From positions 995,235 through 1,059,234 of the forward strand of contig NZ_WOTN01000001.1 of NCBI RefSeq assembly GCF_010993745.1: DNA of 64,000 nucleotides, written 5' to 3'. A model generated the notes under the pieces. It did not search any database. It was not told where the DNA came from and saw only the letters and a program-made list of their open reading frames with translations. The translations under genes were made by a program, and so were the position numbers. Source of the DNA: Fodinicola acaciae (lineage in GTDB: Bacteria > Actinomycetota > Actinomycetes > Mycobacteriales > HKI-0501). Below, piece after piece: positions 24,587 to 33,788 of this stretch (position 1 is the stretch's first letter; each line of letters starts with the position of its first letter).

Positions 24587-27301
24587 ATGCGTTGGCGGGT
24601 AATCATCACGGTTTTCGCGCTATTGGCGACCGGCCTGGTCGCGAGCGGTCCGGCCGCCGCGGCGTTCGCGCCGAAGCAGCCACCGCTGAAGACGCCGTGG
24701 ACCGACCAGGTCTCCACGACCAATCCGCTGCCGGAGTATCCACGGCCACAGCTGGTACGCACGCGATGGCAGAGCCTCAACGGCGTCTGGCAGTTCGCCG
24801 GTGCGGCCAACCTCGACGATCCGCCGGTCAACCGGGACCTGGCCGAAAGAGTGCTGGTGCCGTATCCGATCGAGTCGGCGTTGTCCGGCATCCAGCGGCA
24901 CGAGGCGTACATGTTCTATCGCCGCACTTTCACCGTGCCCGCCGACTGGGCCGGACAGCACGTGCAGCTCAACTTCGGCGCGGTGATGTGGCAGTCGAAG
25001 GTCTGGGTCAACGGGACCGCGGTCGGCACTCACGAAGGCGGCTACGACGCGTTCTCGTATGACATCACCGCCGCTCTTCGGCCCGGTGGCAACGAAATCG
25101 TCGTCGGCGTGTGGAATCCGGTGGACAGCCAGGACATTCCGCTCGGCAAGCAGCGGCTCAGCCCGGGTGGCATCTGGTACACGCCGTCCTCCGGCATCTG
25201 GCAGACGGCCTGGCTGGAGCCGACTCCGGCCGGTCACGTCAGCAGGCTCGACACCATCCCGAACCTGCCGGCGAGTGCTCTCGACCTGACCGTCCAGGCC
25301 GCCGGTGCCACCGGCCAGACCGTACGCGCTCAGGTGCTGACACAAGGAAAAGTCGTCGGCGAGGCGAGCGGCACGACCGGCAGCGCGATCCGCGTTCCGG
25401 TGCCGGGCGCGCATCTGTGGACCCCGGACGACCCGTTCCTGTATGACCTCAGGGTCACGCTTTCCGGTGGTGACAGCGTCACCGGCTACTTCGGCATGCG
25501 CTCGGTCGGAAAAGCCGTCCTCGGTGGTGTCCTGCGGCCCACGCTGAACGGCAAGTTCGTCTACCAGCTCGGCACGCTGGACCAGGGGTTCTGGCCGGAC
25601 GGCATCTACACCGCTCCGACCGACGAGGCGCTGCGATTCGACCTGGAGCAGGAAAAAGCGCTCGGCTTCAACACCGTACGCAAGCACATCAAGGTCGAGT
25701 CGGCGCGCTGGTTCTACTGGGCCGACCGGCTCGGCCTGATGGTCTGGCAGGACATGCCGGCGATGGTGGCCGGCCGCGACGCGTCGCCGGCCGGCCAGGC
25801 GCGTTTCGAGTCCGAGTTGCGGCGGATGGTGGAAAACCACCGCGGGATCACCTCGATCGTGCAATGGATTCCGTTCAACGAAGGCTGGGGTGAGTACGAC
25901 GCCGGCCGGATCGCCGACCTGGTGAAGAGCCTCGATCCAACGCGGCTGGTCAACCACGACTCCGGTTCCAACTGCTGTGACTCCGACCCGGATCCCGGAA
26001 ACGGCGATGTCATCGACGACCACACGTACGTGGGACCCGGGGTCACGCGGTCGCCGACGGCGACACGGGTGCTGGTGCAAGGCGAGTACGGCGGGCTCGG
26101 CCTGCACGTGACCGGCCACGAATGGGATCCGGCGCACACCTTCGCGTACGAGATCCAGCCGAACTCCGACGCGCTGACCGCGCGCTATGTGCAGATCACC
26201 GGCCAGCTTCCGGAACTGATCAGCCAAGGCGTTTCCGGGTCGATCTACACTCAGCCGACCGACGTCGAGGACGAGATCAACGGTTTCTTCACCTACGACC
26301 GGCAGGTGCGCAAGATGGACTTCGCGCGCGTACGTGCGGTCAACCTGCAAGTCGTCGCCGCGGCGAGCGGCACCGTGCTGCCGGTCGGCAAGCTGGTTTC
26401 CTTACGCGTCACCACTCCTGGCTACACCGACCGCTATCTTCGGCACATCGGCGGCGTCGCCAACACCGAGGTCGTCAACGCCAGCAGCGACAAGGTGTTG
26501 AAACAGGACGCGACCTACTGGGTCCGGCCGGGACTTTCCGACAGTGCCTGCTATTCCTTCGAGTCGCGCAACTTCCCCGGACAGTATCTGCGACACCGCG
26601 GTTATCGGGTCTATCGCGAGGCCAATCCCGCGCCGGCGGACGCGACTTTCTGCGCCAAGCAAGGACTGTCCGGCGGCGGCACGTCCTTCCAGTCGCCGAG
26701 TCTTCCTGGCTATTTCATGCGGCACCGCAACTCCGAGGTGTGGATGGACACGGACCCTGGTGGTTCGTTCGCCGATGACGCCACCTGGAACGTGGTCGGA
26801 CCGTGGTGGCGCAGTGGCGGCGATCTGCAGGAAGGCGCCGCGCACTCTTTTGGTGTCACCACGACCGGATACACCAACCGCTATCTCCGGCACTCCGGAT
26901 CCGACGTGCGTACGGACGTGATCGACGCCGGCAGTCCGGAGGCCGACCGACAGGACGCGACCTTCGTGGTACGCGCCGGCCTCGCCGACAACTCCTGCTA
27001 TTCCTTCGAATCGCGCAACCAGCCCGGACATTTCCTCCGGCACAGCAACTACCAGCTGCACAGTGACGCTTCCGACGGATCGGTGCTGTTCCAGAAAGAC
27101 GCCACCTTCTGTGCGCAGCAACCGCGTGCCGGCGGCACCGGCAACGCGTCGTTGGAGTCGTACAACTATCCGACCTATTTCGTCCGGCACTATTCCAGTC
27201 TGGTCTACATTTCCGCCGCTGGCGCCGGCCACGCCTGGGACAATCCCAACCTGTACGACGCCGACTCGACGTGGCGCGACGCAACGCCTTTGGGGGCCTG
27301 A
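24587..27301 (+). CDS. Secreted GH2 glycoside hydrolase with AbfB-type domains
   Basis: The 904-aa secreted enzyme begins with a signal peptide (VIITVFALLATGLVASGP). Residues about 50-200 are the GH2 sugar-binding domain (SLNGVWQFAG, YRRTFTVPADW), then the immunoglobulin-like domain, and the TIM barrel with the acid/base candidate E432 in PFNEGWGEYD. The C-terminal 300 residues hold two AbfB-like beta-trefoil units with repeated YLRH, YFMRH and CYSFESRN motifs, which bind arabinose-rich glycans. GH2 includes galactosidases, mannosidases and glucuronidases, so specificity is open. It overlaps the downstream GH76 start by one base (TGATG). Confidence 0.93.
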   Translation: MRWRVIITVFALLATGLVASGPAAAAFAPKQPPLKTPWTDQVSTTNPLPEYPRPQLVRTRWQSLNGVWQFAGAANLDDPPVNRDLAERVLVPYPIESALSGIQRHEAYMFYRRTFTVPADWAGQHVQLNFGAVMWQSKVWVNGTAVGTHEGGYDAFSYDITAALRPGGNEIVVGVWNPVDSQDIPLGKQRLSPGGIWYTPSSGIWQTAWLEPTPAGHVSRLDTIPNLPASALDLTVQAAGATGQTVRAQVLTQGKVVGEASGTTGSAIRVPVPGAHLWTPDDPFLYDLRVTLSGGDSVTGYFGMRSVGKAVLGGVLRPTLNGKFVYQLGTLDQGFWPDGIYTAPTDEALRFDLEQEKALGFNTVRKHIKVESARWFYWADRLGLMVWQDMPAMVAGRDASPAGQARFESELRRMVENHRGITSIVQWIPFNEGWGEYDAGRIADLVKSLDPTRLVNHDSGSNCCDSDPDPGNGDVIDDHTYVGPGVTRSPTATRVLVQGEYGGLGLHVTGHEWDPAHTFAYEIQPNSDALTARYVQITGQLPELISQGVSGSIYTQPTDVEDEINGFFTYDRQVRKMDFARVRAVNLQVVAAASGTVLPVGKLVSLRVTTPGYTDRYLRHIGGVANTEVVNASSDKVLKQDATYWVRPGLSDSACYSFESRNFPGQYLRHRGYRVYREANPAPADATFCAKQGLSGGGTSFQSPSLPGYFMRHRNSEVWMDTDPGGSFADDATWNVVGPWWRSGGDLQEGAAHSFGVTTTGYTNRYLRHSGSDVRTDVIDAGSPEADRQDATFVVRAGLADNSCYSFESRNQPGHFLRHSNYQLHSDASDGSVLFQKDATFCAQQPRAGGTGNASLESYNYPTYFVRHYSSLVYISAAGAGHAWDNPNLYDADSTWRDATPLGA

Positions 27302-29088
27302 TGCTGAAAATCCTGCTCGCCGCCGTCATTGTCGGCAGCCTCTTCCAGGCGCCGGCCGCCGCCGCACCGGTCTGTTCCGTCTTCTGTGACACCAGAGATC
27401 CTTCGTTGGCGCGACAGGAGAAGTTTCCGGTCGCCGACCGGATCATCAACGGCCGGCGGCTGGTGCTGCACGTGTCCGATGTGGACGCCATGGCCTGGGG
27501 AAGCATCGACGACGGCGTGACCGGCGACTCGGTCTGGCTGGACCGCAGCTGGGACGACGGCTCCAGCTGGGACGGTTTGCTTGGCAAGGCGAGCATTCCG
27601 TCGACCTGGACCGGCACGCGTACGCTGATGTACAACCTCGCCGACCCGGCCAACCACCGCCGAGGCATGATCCGCGCCTGCGGCGACGCCAATGCGGTCA
27701 ACTGCACGGACTGGGTCTACGTCAACGCCTGCGATGCCGCCTGTGACAAGGCCGATCCATCCACCGCTGTCGGCGACAACCAGCCGGTGCCGGCGACGAC
27801 CTTGAACGGCCGGCAGATCGCGTTGCACATCGACAACCGCGGCATGGCCTGGGGTGCGTTGTCCAACGGTCGCGCCGGCGACGAGGTGTGGCTGGACCGG
27901 TCGTGGAACGAAGGTGCCTCCTGGCCAGGAGGATCCTCGCTCGGCCGGATCGGCGTCGGGGCCGGAGCAACGTCGACGCGTACGACACTCTTCGCCACGA
28001 GAGACCCGAAACTGTTGCTCTACGGTGGCGCCGTGCGTGCGTGCGGTCGTGCTGTGGAAGGAAACAACGGCAGTTGCACGGCGTGGGCCAGGCCGGCGGA
28101 CAACCGCGCCGCGGCGGCTGCCGACGCGCTGATCTACGACTACAACCCCGACACCGCGTGGTGGCCGTCGAGCTGGTGGAACTCGGCGGTCTCGGTGACC
28201 ACCGTGATGGACTACCAGCAGCGGACCGGCCGCACCGACTACAGCTGGGTCATCGACCGCACTTTCGAAGTCAACAAAGGCGTTTTCCCGGCCGGCGTGA
28301 AGAGCTCGGACGCGATCGAAGGCAACTTCGTCAGCCGTGCCATCGACGACACCGAGTGGTGGGGGATCGCCTGGATCCAGGCGTACGACCTGACACACGA
28401 TCCGAAATACCTCGCGATGGCGCAGACCATCGCCGACTATGTGCAGGGTTACTGGGACACCGGCACGTGTGGCGGTGGCGTGTGGTGGGATCGTGAGCGT
28501 ACGTACAAAAACGCGGTCACCATCGGCCTCTACGTGCGGATGACCGCCGCGCTGCACAACAGAATGCCCGGCGACACCACCTGGCTGAACCGCGCGACGA
28601 CCGGCTGGAACTGGTTTGTCGCGAGCGGCATGGTCAACTCCGCCGGCCTGGTCAACGACGGCCTGGATGCCAGCTGTCACAACAATGGCGGCACGGTCTG
28701 GACGTACAACCAGGGCCTGGCGATCGGCGGCGCGCTGGAGTTGTGGCGAGCGACCGGTAACGCGTCGCAGCTGGCCTTCGCCAAGCGGATGGCGGACGCT
28801 GCCATCGCGTCCTCGACGCTGAGCCCGAACGGTGTTCTCACCGAGTCGTGCGACGCGGCCGGCAACTGCGATGACAACCAGAAGCAGTTCAAAGGCGTGT
28901 TCATGCGTTATTTGCTGGATCTGGTGAAGGTCGACGCCGGCTATCGCGCGTACGCGCAACACCAGGCCGACACGGTCTGGCAGGCCGACCGCGACCCGCT
29001 CAACCACCTCGGACTGCACTGGTCGGGTCCGCCGACGGTACGCGACTGGCGTACGCAGGCGAGCGGCCTCAACGCGCTGCTCAATTGA
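27301..29088 (+). CDS. Secreted GH76-type alpha-1,6-mannanase
   Basis: The 595-aa protein has a signal peptide (LKILLAAVIVGSLFQAPAAA), then two similar roughly 110-residue N-terminal units, each with MAWG.., VWLDRSW and cysteine-rich loops such as FCDTRDPS and CDKADPS. The C-terminal half is a GH76 alpha/alpha toroid: the paired catalytic Asp D349-D350 in IDDTEWWGIAW, GGGVWWDRERTYKNAV, and WTYNQGLAIGGALEL. GH76 enzymes cleave alpha-1,6-mannan backbones of fungal or mycobacterial glycans. ATG at 27301 shares one base with the GH2 stop. No terminator was identified after the stop. Confidence 0.92.
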   Translation: MLKILLAAVIVGSLFQAPAAAAPVCSVFCDTRDPSLARQEKFPVADRIINGRRLVLHVSDVDAMAWGSIDDGVTGDSVWLDRSWDDGSSWDGLLGKASIPSTWTGTRTLMYNLADPANHRRGMIRACGDANAVNCTDWVYVNACDAACDKADPSTAVGDNQPVPATTLNGRQIALHIDNRGMAWGALSNGRAGDEVWLDRSWNEGASWPGGSSLGRIGVGAGATSTRTTLFATRDPKLLLYGGAVRACGRAVEGNNGSCTAWARPADNRAAAAADALIYDYNPDTAWWPSSWWNSAVSVTTVMDYQQRTGRTDYSWVIDRTFEVNKGVFPAGVKSSDAIEGNFVSRAIDDTEWWGIAWIQAYDLTHDPKYLAMAQTIADYVQGYWDTGTCGGGVWWDRERTYKNAVTIGLYVRMTAALHNRMPGDTTWLNRATTGWNWFVASGMVNSAGLVNDGLDASCHNNGGTVWTYNQGLAIGGALELWRATGNASQLAFAKRMADAAIASSTLSPNGVLTESCDAAGNCDDNQKQFKGVFMRYLLDLVKVDAGYRAYAQHQADTVWQADRDPLNHLGLHWSGPPTVRDWRTQASGLNALLN

Positions 29089-29158
29089 GATGAACGTTGG
29101 GTGTACGTACCGGTTGCGGCTAGCCATCGCGGGTGGTGATCTGGGCAAGATCTGACCT

Positions 29159-29683
29159 GTGAGCGGTGTGACGCGACGCGCCGAGCGGTTCGGCGACTTC
29201 CTGACCGGCTGGGTGGACCGGCTGCCGCGCTGGCCGCGCCGGATCCTGCCGCGAGACCTGGTCGGGTTCGCCATCCTCGGCGCGTTCACACTGTGCATCG
29301 ACCTGGTGCTGCTGTGGATTCTGCGGACCACGACGCCGTTGCCGTTGCCGGTCTGCGTCTCGATCGCCTACCTGACCGCGTTTTCGGTCAACTTCATGCT
29401 GAACCGTACGGTCAATTTCAAGTCGCACGCCCCGGTTGGCTGGCAGGCGGTGCGTTATGCCTTCGTGGTGGCCGGCGACTATCTGCTCACGCTCGGCGTG
29501 ACGACCGGGCTGAGCACGCTCGGCCTGGACTTCCGGATCGCGCGGCTGACCGCGTCGGCGTGCGTCGCCCTGTTCACGTACTCGGCCTCGCGGTGGTGGG
29601 TTTTCCGCGAGCCGGCGGCGAAACGGCACGCGGTCGCGGAACCTCGGCAGGTGCCGGCACGCGCTTCGGACAAAGCGGAGTAA
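29159..29683 (+). CDS. GtrA-family membrane protein
   Basis: The 174-aa protein has four membrane segments, beginning VGFAILGAFTLCIDLVLLWIL and including YLTAFSVNFMLNRTVNF, the hallmark GtrA motif with the conserved Asn and Arg. GtrA-like proteins are thought to flip lipid-linked sugars for cell-surface glycans. It has a basic N-terminus and a long hydrophilic C-terminal tail. GTG at 29159 lacks a recognisable Shine-Dalgarno box. It follows the GH76 gene by 70 bp on the same strand. Confidence 0.88.
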   Translation: MSGVTRRAERFGDFLTGWVDRLPRWPRRILPRDLVGFAILGAFTLCIDLVLLWILRTTTPLPLPVCVSIAYLTAFSVNFMLNRTVNFKSHAPVGWQAVRYAFVVAGDYLLTLGVTTGLSTLGLDFRIARLTASACVALFTYSASRWWVFREPAAKRHAVAEPRQVPARASDKAE

Positions 29684-29753
29684 GGTGTGCTCACCGTCCG
29701 GCGAGCCCGGACGAGGTGTGCGGTGGAGCGTCGATTTTGTGGAGCGTGGTGTG

Positions 29754-30167
29754 GTGGCCAGAGGCAGGGTGGTCAGCTTCGACCAGACCAAGGGCTATGG
29801 GTTCGTCGCGCCGGACTCCGGCGGCGAGGACGTTTTCCTGCACGTCAACGACATGAGCGATCCGAAATACCTGATGCGGCCCGGTGTGGTGGTCGATTTC
29901 GTGGTGGAGGACGGCGATCGCGGCCCGAAGGCGTCGTCGGTGCGGATCATCTCGCCGCAGGGACCGGCCGACCACGCCGAGCCGGCGTTCAGCGAGCGTA
30001 CGCCGGCCGACGGCGAGTTCTTCGACGTGTTGTCCGCCAACGACTTCCGCCGCGAGGTGACCGAGTGCCTGCTGGTCGCCGACTCGAGCCTGACCGCCGG
30101 CCAGATCACCAGGATCCGCGAGCGGCTGGCCGAGCTCGGCCTGAAGTACGGCTGGGTCGACAAATAG
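29754..30167 (+). CDS. Cold-shock-domain protein with C-terminal extension
   Basis: At 137 aa it is about twice the size of a simple CspA. Residues 1-68 form the CSD, with RNP1 as KGYGFVAP and RNP2 as DVFLHV. The rest is an actinobacterial extension ending in TAGQITRIRERLAELGLKYGW, an amphipathic helix. Cold-shock domains bind single-stranded RNA and DNA as chaperones. GTG 29751 and 29754 are both possible starts; a GGAG at 29741-29744 precedes them. It is 67 bp downstream of the GtrA gene and is convergent with a TetR gene. Confidence 0.87.
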   Translation: MARGRVVSFDQTKGYGFVAPDSGGEDVFLHVNDMSDPKYLMRPGVVVDFVVEDGDRGPKASSVRIISPQGPADHAEPAFSERTPADGEFFDVLSANDFRREVTECLLVADSSLTAGQITRIRERLAELGLKYGWVDK

Positions 30168-30173
30168 CGAGCG

Positions 30174-30842
30174 TCAGCGGCCGGCGCGCACCAGCAGTCC
30201 GCTGATCAGCAACTCGAGCTGCTGGCCGAGCGCGTCGGTGAAGTCCAGCCGCAGAGCGGCCAGCTCCGGATGCCGCTCGTACACGGCGATCATCGCCTCG
30301 GACGGACATGCGTTGGGCCAGGTGCCGGCCGTCGCCACCGTGCCGGCCACGGCGAGCCGGAACGCGTCCGCCCCACTGAGCTCCGGAACGCAACGCCGTA
30401 TCAGGCGTGCGCACTCGCCGGCTCTGGCCAACGCCGCGCGCTTGAACGTCACGGCAACGTCGGGGGAGACGTTGTGTTCGAGTACGGCCGCCTGCGCGCT
30501 GAGCAGATCGCACAGCACCGGCCGCTGAGCCAGTGAGCCGGCGATGATCGCGGCGACCTGGTCGCCGCGGTCGTACGGGTCGGCCGCATCGACCACGAGT
30601 GTGCGGTCGAGCTCGGTGATCCAGTCGGCCAGCTCGGCGTTGAGAAGCTCCAGCAGCACGGCCTCGCGCGACTCGAAATAGCGCAGCACGTTGGACTTGG
30701 CCAGGCCGACCCGGCGGCTCAGCTCGTTGAGGCTGAGCCGGGCGACCGGCATCTCGGTCAGCATCGCGGCCGCCGACCGCAGGATGACCCTGCGCCGCTC
30801 ACCGCGCTGCTCCTCGCTCCGTGCGCGCTGGAAGGTCGTCAC
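30174..30842 (-). CDS. TetR-family transcriptional regulator
   Basis: This 222-aa protein has a TetR HTH (LSLNELSRRVGLAKSNVLRYFESREAVL in residues about 37-64) and a C-terminal TetR core. It is divergent from the SDR gene at 30935, and three copies of the operator AGACC-N3-GGTCT lie between the two. A -10 TAGAAT at 30855-30850 (minus strand) sits just downstream of operator copy 1, so autoregulation is expected. The effector is unknown; an SDR substrate is a reasonable guess. Confidence 0.92.
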   Translation of the reverse strand: MTTFQRARSEEQRGERRRVILRSAAAMLTEMPVARLSLNELSRRVGLAKSNVLRYFESREAVLLELLNAELADWITELDRTLVVDAADPYDRGDQVAAIIAGSLAQRPVLCDLLSAQAAVLEHNVSPDVAVTFKRAALARAGECARLIRRCVPELSGADAFRLAVAGTVATAGTWPNACPSEAMIAVYERHPELAALRLDFTDALGQQLELLISGLLVRAGR

Positions 30843-30856
30843 GGATCACATTCTAC

Positions 30857-30922
30857 AGACCTCCGGTCTCTTGTTAGCAGACCTCTGGTCTGTTAGCTTG
30901 GGACATAACAGACCGGCAGTCT
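30857..30922. promoter_or_regulatory. Three TetR operators between TetR and SDR genes
   Basis: Sites at 30857-30869 (AGACCTCCGGTCT), 30879-30891 (AGACCTCTGGTCT) and 30910-30922 (AGACCGGCAGTCT) share the arms AGACC and GGTCT; the third is less exact. Their starts are 22 and 31 bp apart, near two and three helical turns. Confidence 0.85.
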
Positions 30923-30934
30923 TTAGGAGTCGAG

Positions 30935-31855
30935 ATGTACGTCGTACCTGATCAGAGCGGCAAACTGGCGATCGTCACGGGCGCCAACAGCGGGACCGGT
31001 CGAGAGGCGGCGCGGCGGTTGGCGGCCGCCGGAGCGCACGTCGTGATGGCGGTCCGTACGGTCGCGAAAGGGGAGCGGGCCAGGGCCGAGATCCTTGCCG
31101 AGCAGCCGGACGCGCGGCTGGAGGTGCGCCGGGTCGACCTGGCCGACCTCGCCTCGGTGCGGGAGTTCGCCGACGGCATCGACACACCGGTGGACCTGCT
31201 GGTCAACAACGCCGGCGTGATGACACCGCCGAGCCGGTTTGAGACCACGGACGGGTTCGAGCTGCAGTTCGGCAGCAACTACCTCGGTCCGTTCGCGCTG
31301 ACCTTGCGGCTGCTGCCGCGCTTGCTGGCCGCCGCCACGCCGCGCGTCACGACGATGAGCAGCGGCATGGCGAGCCTCGGTCGCATCGACTTCGCCGACC
31401 TGCAGCATGAGCGGCGATACAGTCCGATGCGTGCGTACGGCCAGTCGAAGCTGGCTGACCTGATGTTCAGCCGGCAGCTGGCCAAGGTCGCCGCCGAGCG
31501 CGGTTGGCAGCTGCTCAGTGACGCGGCGCATCCCGGCTACACCAACACCAACCTGCAGGCGGCCGGTCCGAGCCTGGGGCGCGAGCGGCCGGGTGGCCTG
31601 ATGTCGATGTTGACCAGGGTCGGTTTCCTGCCGTCTCAAGAGGTCGAGCAAGGCACCGAGCCGCTGCTCTACGCGGCGACCAGTCCGGACGCGGTGGCTG
31701 GCGGCTATTACGGACCTGGCGGCCGGTTTGGCCTGGTCGGCCCGACCACCACGGCACGTCCACCGCGCCAGGCTCTCGACGAAGCCGCGAGCGCGCGGTT
31801 GTGGGCGGAGTCCGAGCGGCTGACCGGCGTGAGCCTGCCAGCGATCGTCGGCTAA
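30935..31855 (+). CDS. Short-chain dehydrogenase/reductase (retinol-dehydrogenase-like)
   Basis: The 306-aa protein has the NAD(P) motif [17 protein letters not shown], and the catalytic YGQSK with Ser in MSSGMAS. The pattern [18 protein letters not shown] is typical of the WW-domain oxidoreductase/retinol dehydrogenase-like SDRs. The NADP-type Arg of MAVRTVAKG is present. ATG at 30935 has AGGAGTCGAG before it. It is divergent from and probably repressed by TetR through three operators. Its stop is 8 bp from the convergent hypothetical gene. Confidence 0.9.
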   Translation: MYVVPDQSGKLAIVTGANSGTGREAARRLAAAGAHVVMAVRTVAKGERARAEILAEQPDARLEVRRVDLADLASVREFADGIDTPVDLLVNNAGVMTPPSRFETTDGFELQFGSNYLGPFALTLRLLPRLLAAATPRVTTMSSGMASLGRIDFADLQHERRYSPMRAYGQSKLADLMFSRQLAKVAAERGWQLLSDAAHPGYTNTNLQAAGPSLGRERPGGLMSMLTRVGFLPSQEVEQGTEPLLYAATSPDAVAGGYYGPGGRFGLVGPTTTARPPRQALDEAASARLWAESERLTGVSLPAIVG

Positions 31856-31862
31856 ACAGCCC

Positions 31863-32357
31863 CTAGGCCACTTCGGTCGCCAGCCAGGCCGGCACCGGCA
31901 GGTCGGACTGCTCGCACGCGGTGACCGCCGACTGGGTCCACAGGATCGCGTGCAGGATGGCGTCGGCGGTGCCGGCGGCGTCGGTCGAGTCGGCGACCAG
32001 ATCGAGCTGCAGCTCCGCGTCCGCGTCGTTGTGGTGCAGCAGCGCGAGGATGGCACGCATCGTCGCGCGTACGGGCGGGTCGAGGTCGTCGATGGTGACG
32101 CGCCGGCCGTCGGCGGTGTTGATGAGCAGCGTGCAGTCGACCAGGTTCGGCGGATACGGCGCGGCCGCCTCGATCAGTGCGGCGGTGCAACGGGTCAGCT
32201 CGGCGAGCACCGGCCGGAGCAGCCAGTGGTTGGGTCCGTCCGGACCGACCAGCTCGGCGATCAGCGCCGACGCGGCGTCGGTGCGGCATTCCCTGAGGTC
32301 TGCCATCAGATGGCGGGTCCACTGGCGTACGTGCCGCTCGGTTTTCGTCTCCGACAT
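31863..32357 (-). CDS. Hypothetical protein, 164 aa
   Basis: I do not recognise it. The protein is soluble, helical and acidic, with Asp/Thr-rich segments (ADSTDAAGTADAILHAILW) and an Arg-rich start (TERHVRQWTRHLM). GGGAAGGG lies upstream of the ATG at 32357, which gives confidence that it is translated. It is convergent with the SDR gene and divergent from the BlaI gene. No function can be given. Confidence 0.7.
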   Translation of the reverse strand: MSETKTERHVRQWTRHLMADLRECRTDAASALIAELVGPDGPNHWLLRPVLAELTRCTAALIEAAAPYPPNLVDCTLLINTADGRRVTIDDLDPPVRATMRAILALLHHNDADAELQLDLVADSTDAAGTADAILHAILWTQSAVTACEQSDLPVPAWLATEVA

Positions 32358-32476
32358 GCCGACCCTTCCCAGCGGACGGCCCGGGCCTGGCCGTCGACGA
32401 CGCGAGGCTGGGGATTCCCGCTGGCGGCCGGATCAAACCTCGAACCGGTGACCAAAATGGGGCCCGCGTGCGCGAT

Positions 32477-32493
32477 TACTACGTGCAGTAGTA
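32477..32493. promoter_or_regulatory. BlaI-type operator 1
   Basis: TACTAC-N5-GTAGTA lies 12 bp before the BlaI start and overlaps a TAGTGT that fits as a -10 (32492-32497), so the BlaI transcript is probably leaderless and autorepressed. Confidence 0.85.
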
Positions 32494-32504
32494 GTGTTGC
32501 CGCC

Positions 32505-32855
32505 GTGTCGCAAGGCGAACGTGGTGCGCTCGAGCGTGCGGTGATGGAGGCCCTCTGGTCGTCGGAGGCGCCGATGACCGTACGTGCCGTCGTGGACGCG
32601 CTGGCCGACCGAGGACTCGCCTACACGACCGTGATGACCGTTTTGGACCGGCTGGCCAAGAAGGGGATGGCGGAGCGTACGCGGTCCGGCCGTGCCTGGC
32701 TCTACACCGCCGCCGCGAGCCAGGAGGCGTACGTGGCCGAGCTGATGGTGGCGGCGCTGGCGAAGGCCGGCCGCCCGCGCGACGCGTTGGTGCGCTTCGC
32801 CAGATCGATCTCGCCGGCCGAGGCCGCCGCGCTCCGCGACGCGCTCGGGGACTAG
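32505..32855 (+). CDS. BlaI/MecI/CopY-family transcriptional repressor
   Basis: The 116-aa winged-helix protein has the family pattern LERAVMEALWSSEAPMTVRAVVDAL, YTTVMTVLDRLAKKGM and AYVAELMVAAL. Such repressors dimerise and are cleaved or released when a partner M56 peptidase senses beta-lactams or other cues. GTG at 32505 is the only start that gives the family length; the long open frame upstream is non-coding. The M56 gene begins two bases after its stop. It binds, by inference, TACTAC-N5-GTAGTA both here and in front of the CcsB gene. Confidence 0.93.
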   Translation: MSQGERGALERAVMEALWSSEAPMTVRAVVDALADRGLAYTTVMTVLDRLAKKGMAERTRSGRAWLYTAAASQEAYVAELMVAALAKAGRPRDALVRFARSISPAEAAALRDALGD

Positions 32856-32857
32856 CC

Positions 32858-33754
32858 GTGGCCAGCGCGATCCTGCACAACCTGGCGGTCGTGCTGGCGT
32901 GCGTCGCCGTCGCCGGTCCGCTGGCGCGTGCGGAGTGGGTGACCAGAGCTCCGCGGCTGGCCGTGGTGCTGTGGCAGCTGGTGTTGATGGCCGCACTGCT
33001 GTCGGTGCCGGCCAGCCTGCTCGGCGTCGGGCTCGCCGGTCACCCCGGCTCCTTGGTCGTACGCGTGTGGCGGTGGTGTGCCGGCGGCTATCCGGATCTG
33101 CCGATGTGGCGGACCGTGTTCGTGGCGGCTGGCCTGCTCGTGCTGGCCGTCATTGCGATCGCCGTCCTCGTCGGTCACGTACGCGTCGCGTTGGCGCGCC
33201 GCCGGCACCGGATGCTGCTCGACCTGGTGGGCCGCAGCGATCCCGGCTGTCGCGGCGCGGTCGTCCTGGACCATCCGACCCTGGCCGCGTACTGCCTGCC
33301 AGGACAGCGGCCGACCGTCGTCGTCACGGCTGGCGCGCTGCGCGGCCTGCGCGGCGACGAGCTGGCGGCGGTGCTCGCTCACGAGCGCGCACATCTGGTC
33401 GAGCGGCATGACCTGGTCGTGCTGATGTTCACGGTTTTCGCCGGCCTGGTGCGGATACGCCGCCTCGCCGTGATGCGTGACGCGGTCGCCCTGCTGATGG
33501 AGCTGTGCGCGGACGACCGTGCGGCCCGGCAGCACGGCCGGCACGTACTGGCCGCCGCCTTGCTGCGCTTCGCCGGTGTCGCGCCGATGCGGCCACCTGG
33601 CGCCCTCGCCGCCGCGGGGGCGGACGTGCTGGTGCGCGTACGACGGCTGCGGTCACTGCCGCCACCCCTGCCGATGGCGGTGCGGGTGGCGATCGTGAGT
33701 GGCGGCTTGCTGCTGTTCGCGACGCCTCTGAGCCTGGCGCTCTGGCCTGCCTGA
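32858..33754 (+). CDS. M56-family membrane metallopeptidase (BlaR1-like, no sensor domain)
   Basis: The 298-aa protein has several membrane helices (including VLACVAVAGPLARA, VLWQLVLMAALLSVPAS and VFVAAGLLVLAVIAIAVLVG), the zinc site H175-E-x-x-H in AHERAHLVERHD, and a C-terminal helix. Known members cleave BlaI-type repressors. There is no extracellular penicillin-binding sensor domain, so it senses differently from BlaR1. GTG at 32858 lies 2 bp after the BlaI stop. Its 3' end is followed by BlaI operator 2. Confidence 0.92.
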   Translation: MASAILHNLAVVLACVAVAGPLARAEWVTRAPRLAVVLWQLVLMAALLSVPASLLGVGLAGHPGSLVVRVWRWCAGGYPDLPMWRTVFVAAGLLVLAVIAIAVLVGHVRVALARRRHRMLLDLVGRSDPGCRGAVVLDHPTLAAYCLPGQRPTVVVTAGALRGLRGDELAAVLAHERAHLVERHDLVVLMFTVFAGLVRIRRLAVMRDAVALLMELCADDRAARQHGRHVLAAALLRFAGVAPMRPPGALAAAGADVLVRVRRLRSLPPPLPMAVRVAIVSGGLLLFATPLSLALWPA

Positions 33755-33760
33755 CGCATC

Positions 33761-33777
33761 TACTACGACATGTAGTA
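33761..33777. promoter_or_regulatory. BlaI-type operator 2
   Basis: TACTAC-N5-GTAGTA again, here with one more matching pair on each side (33760-33778), 11 bp before the CcsB start. The repeat of the same arms and spacing as operator 1 suggests control by the neighbouring BlaI. Confidence 0.85.
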
Positions 33778-33788
33778 GAAATGGCCAC

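Noticed and set aside
27271-27300. Start of the GH76 gene within the GH2 gene
   Set aside because: The ATG at 27301 begins the signal peptide and overlaps the GH2 stop in the typical coupled form.
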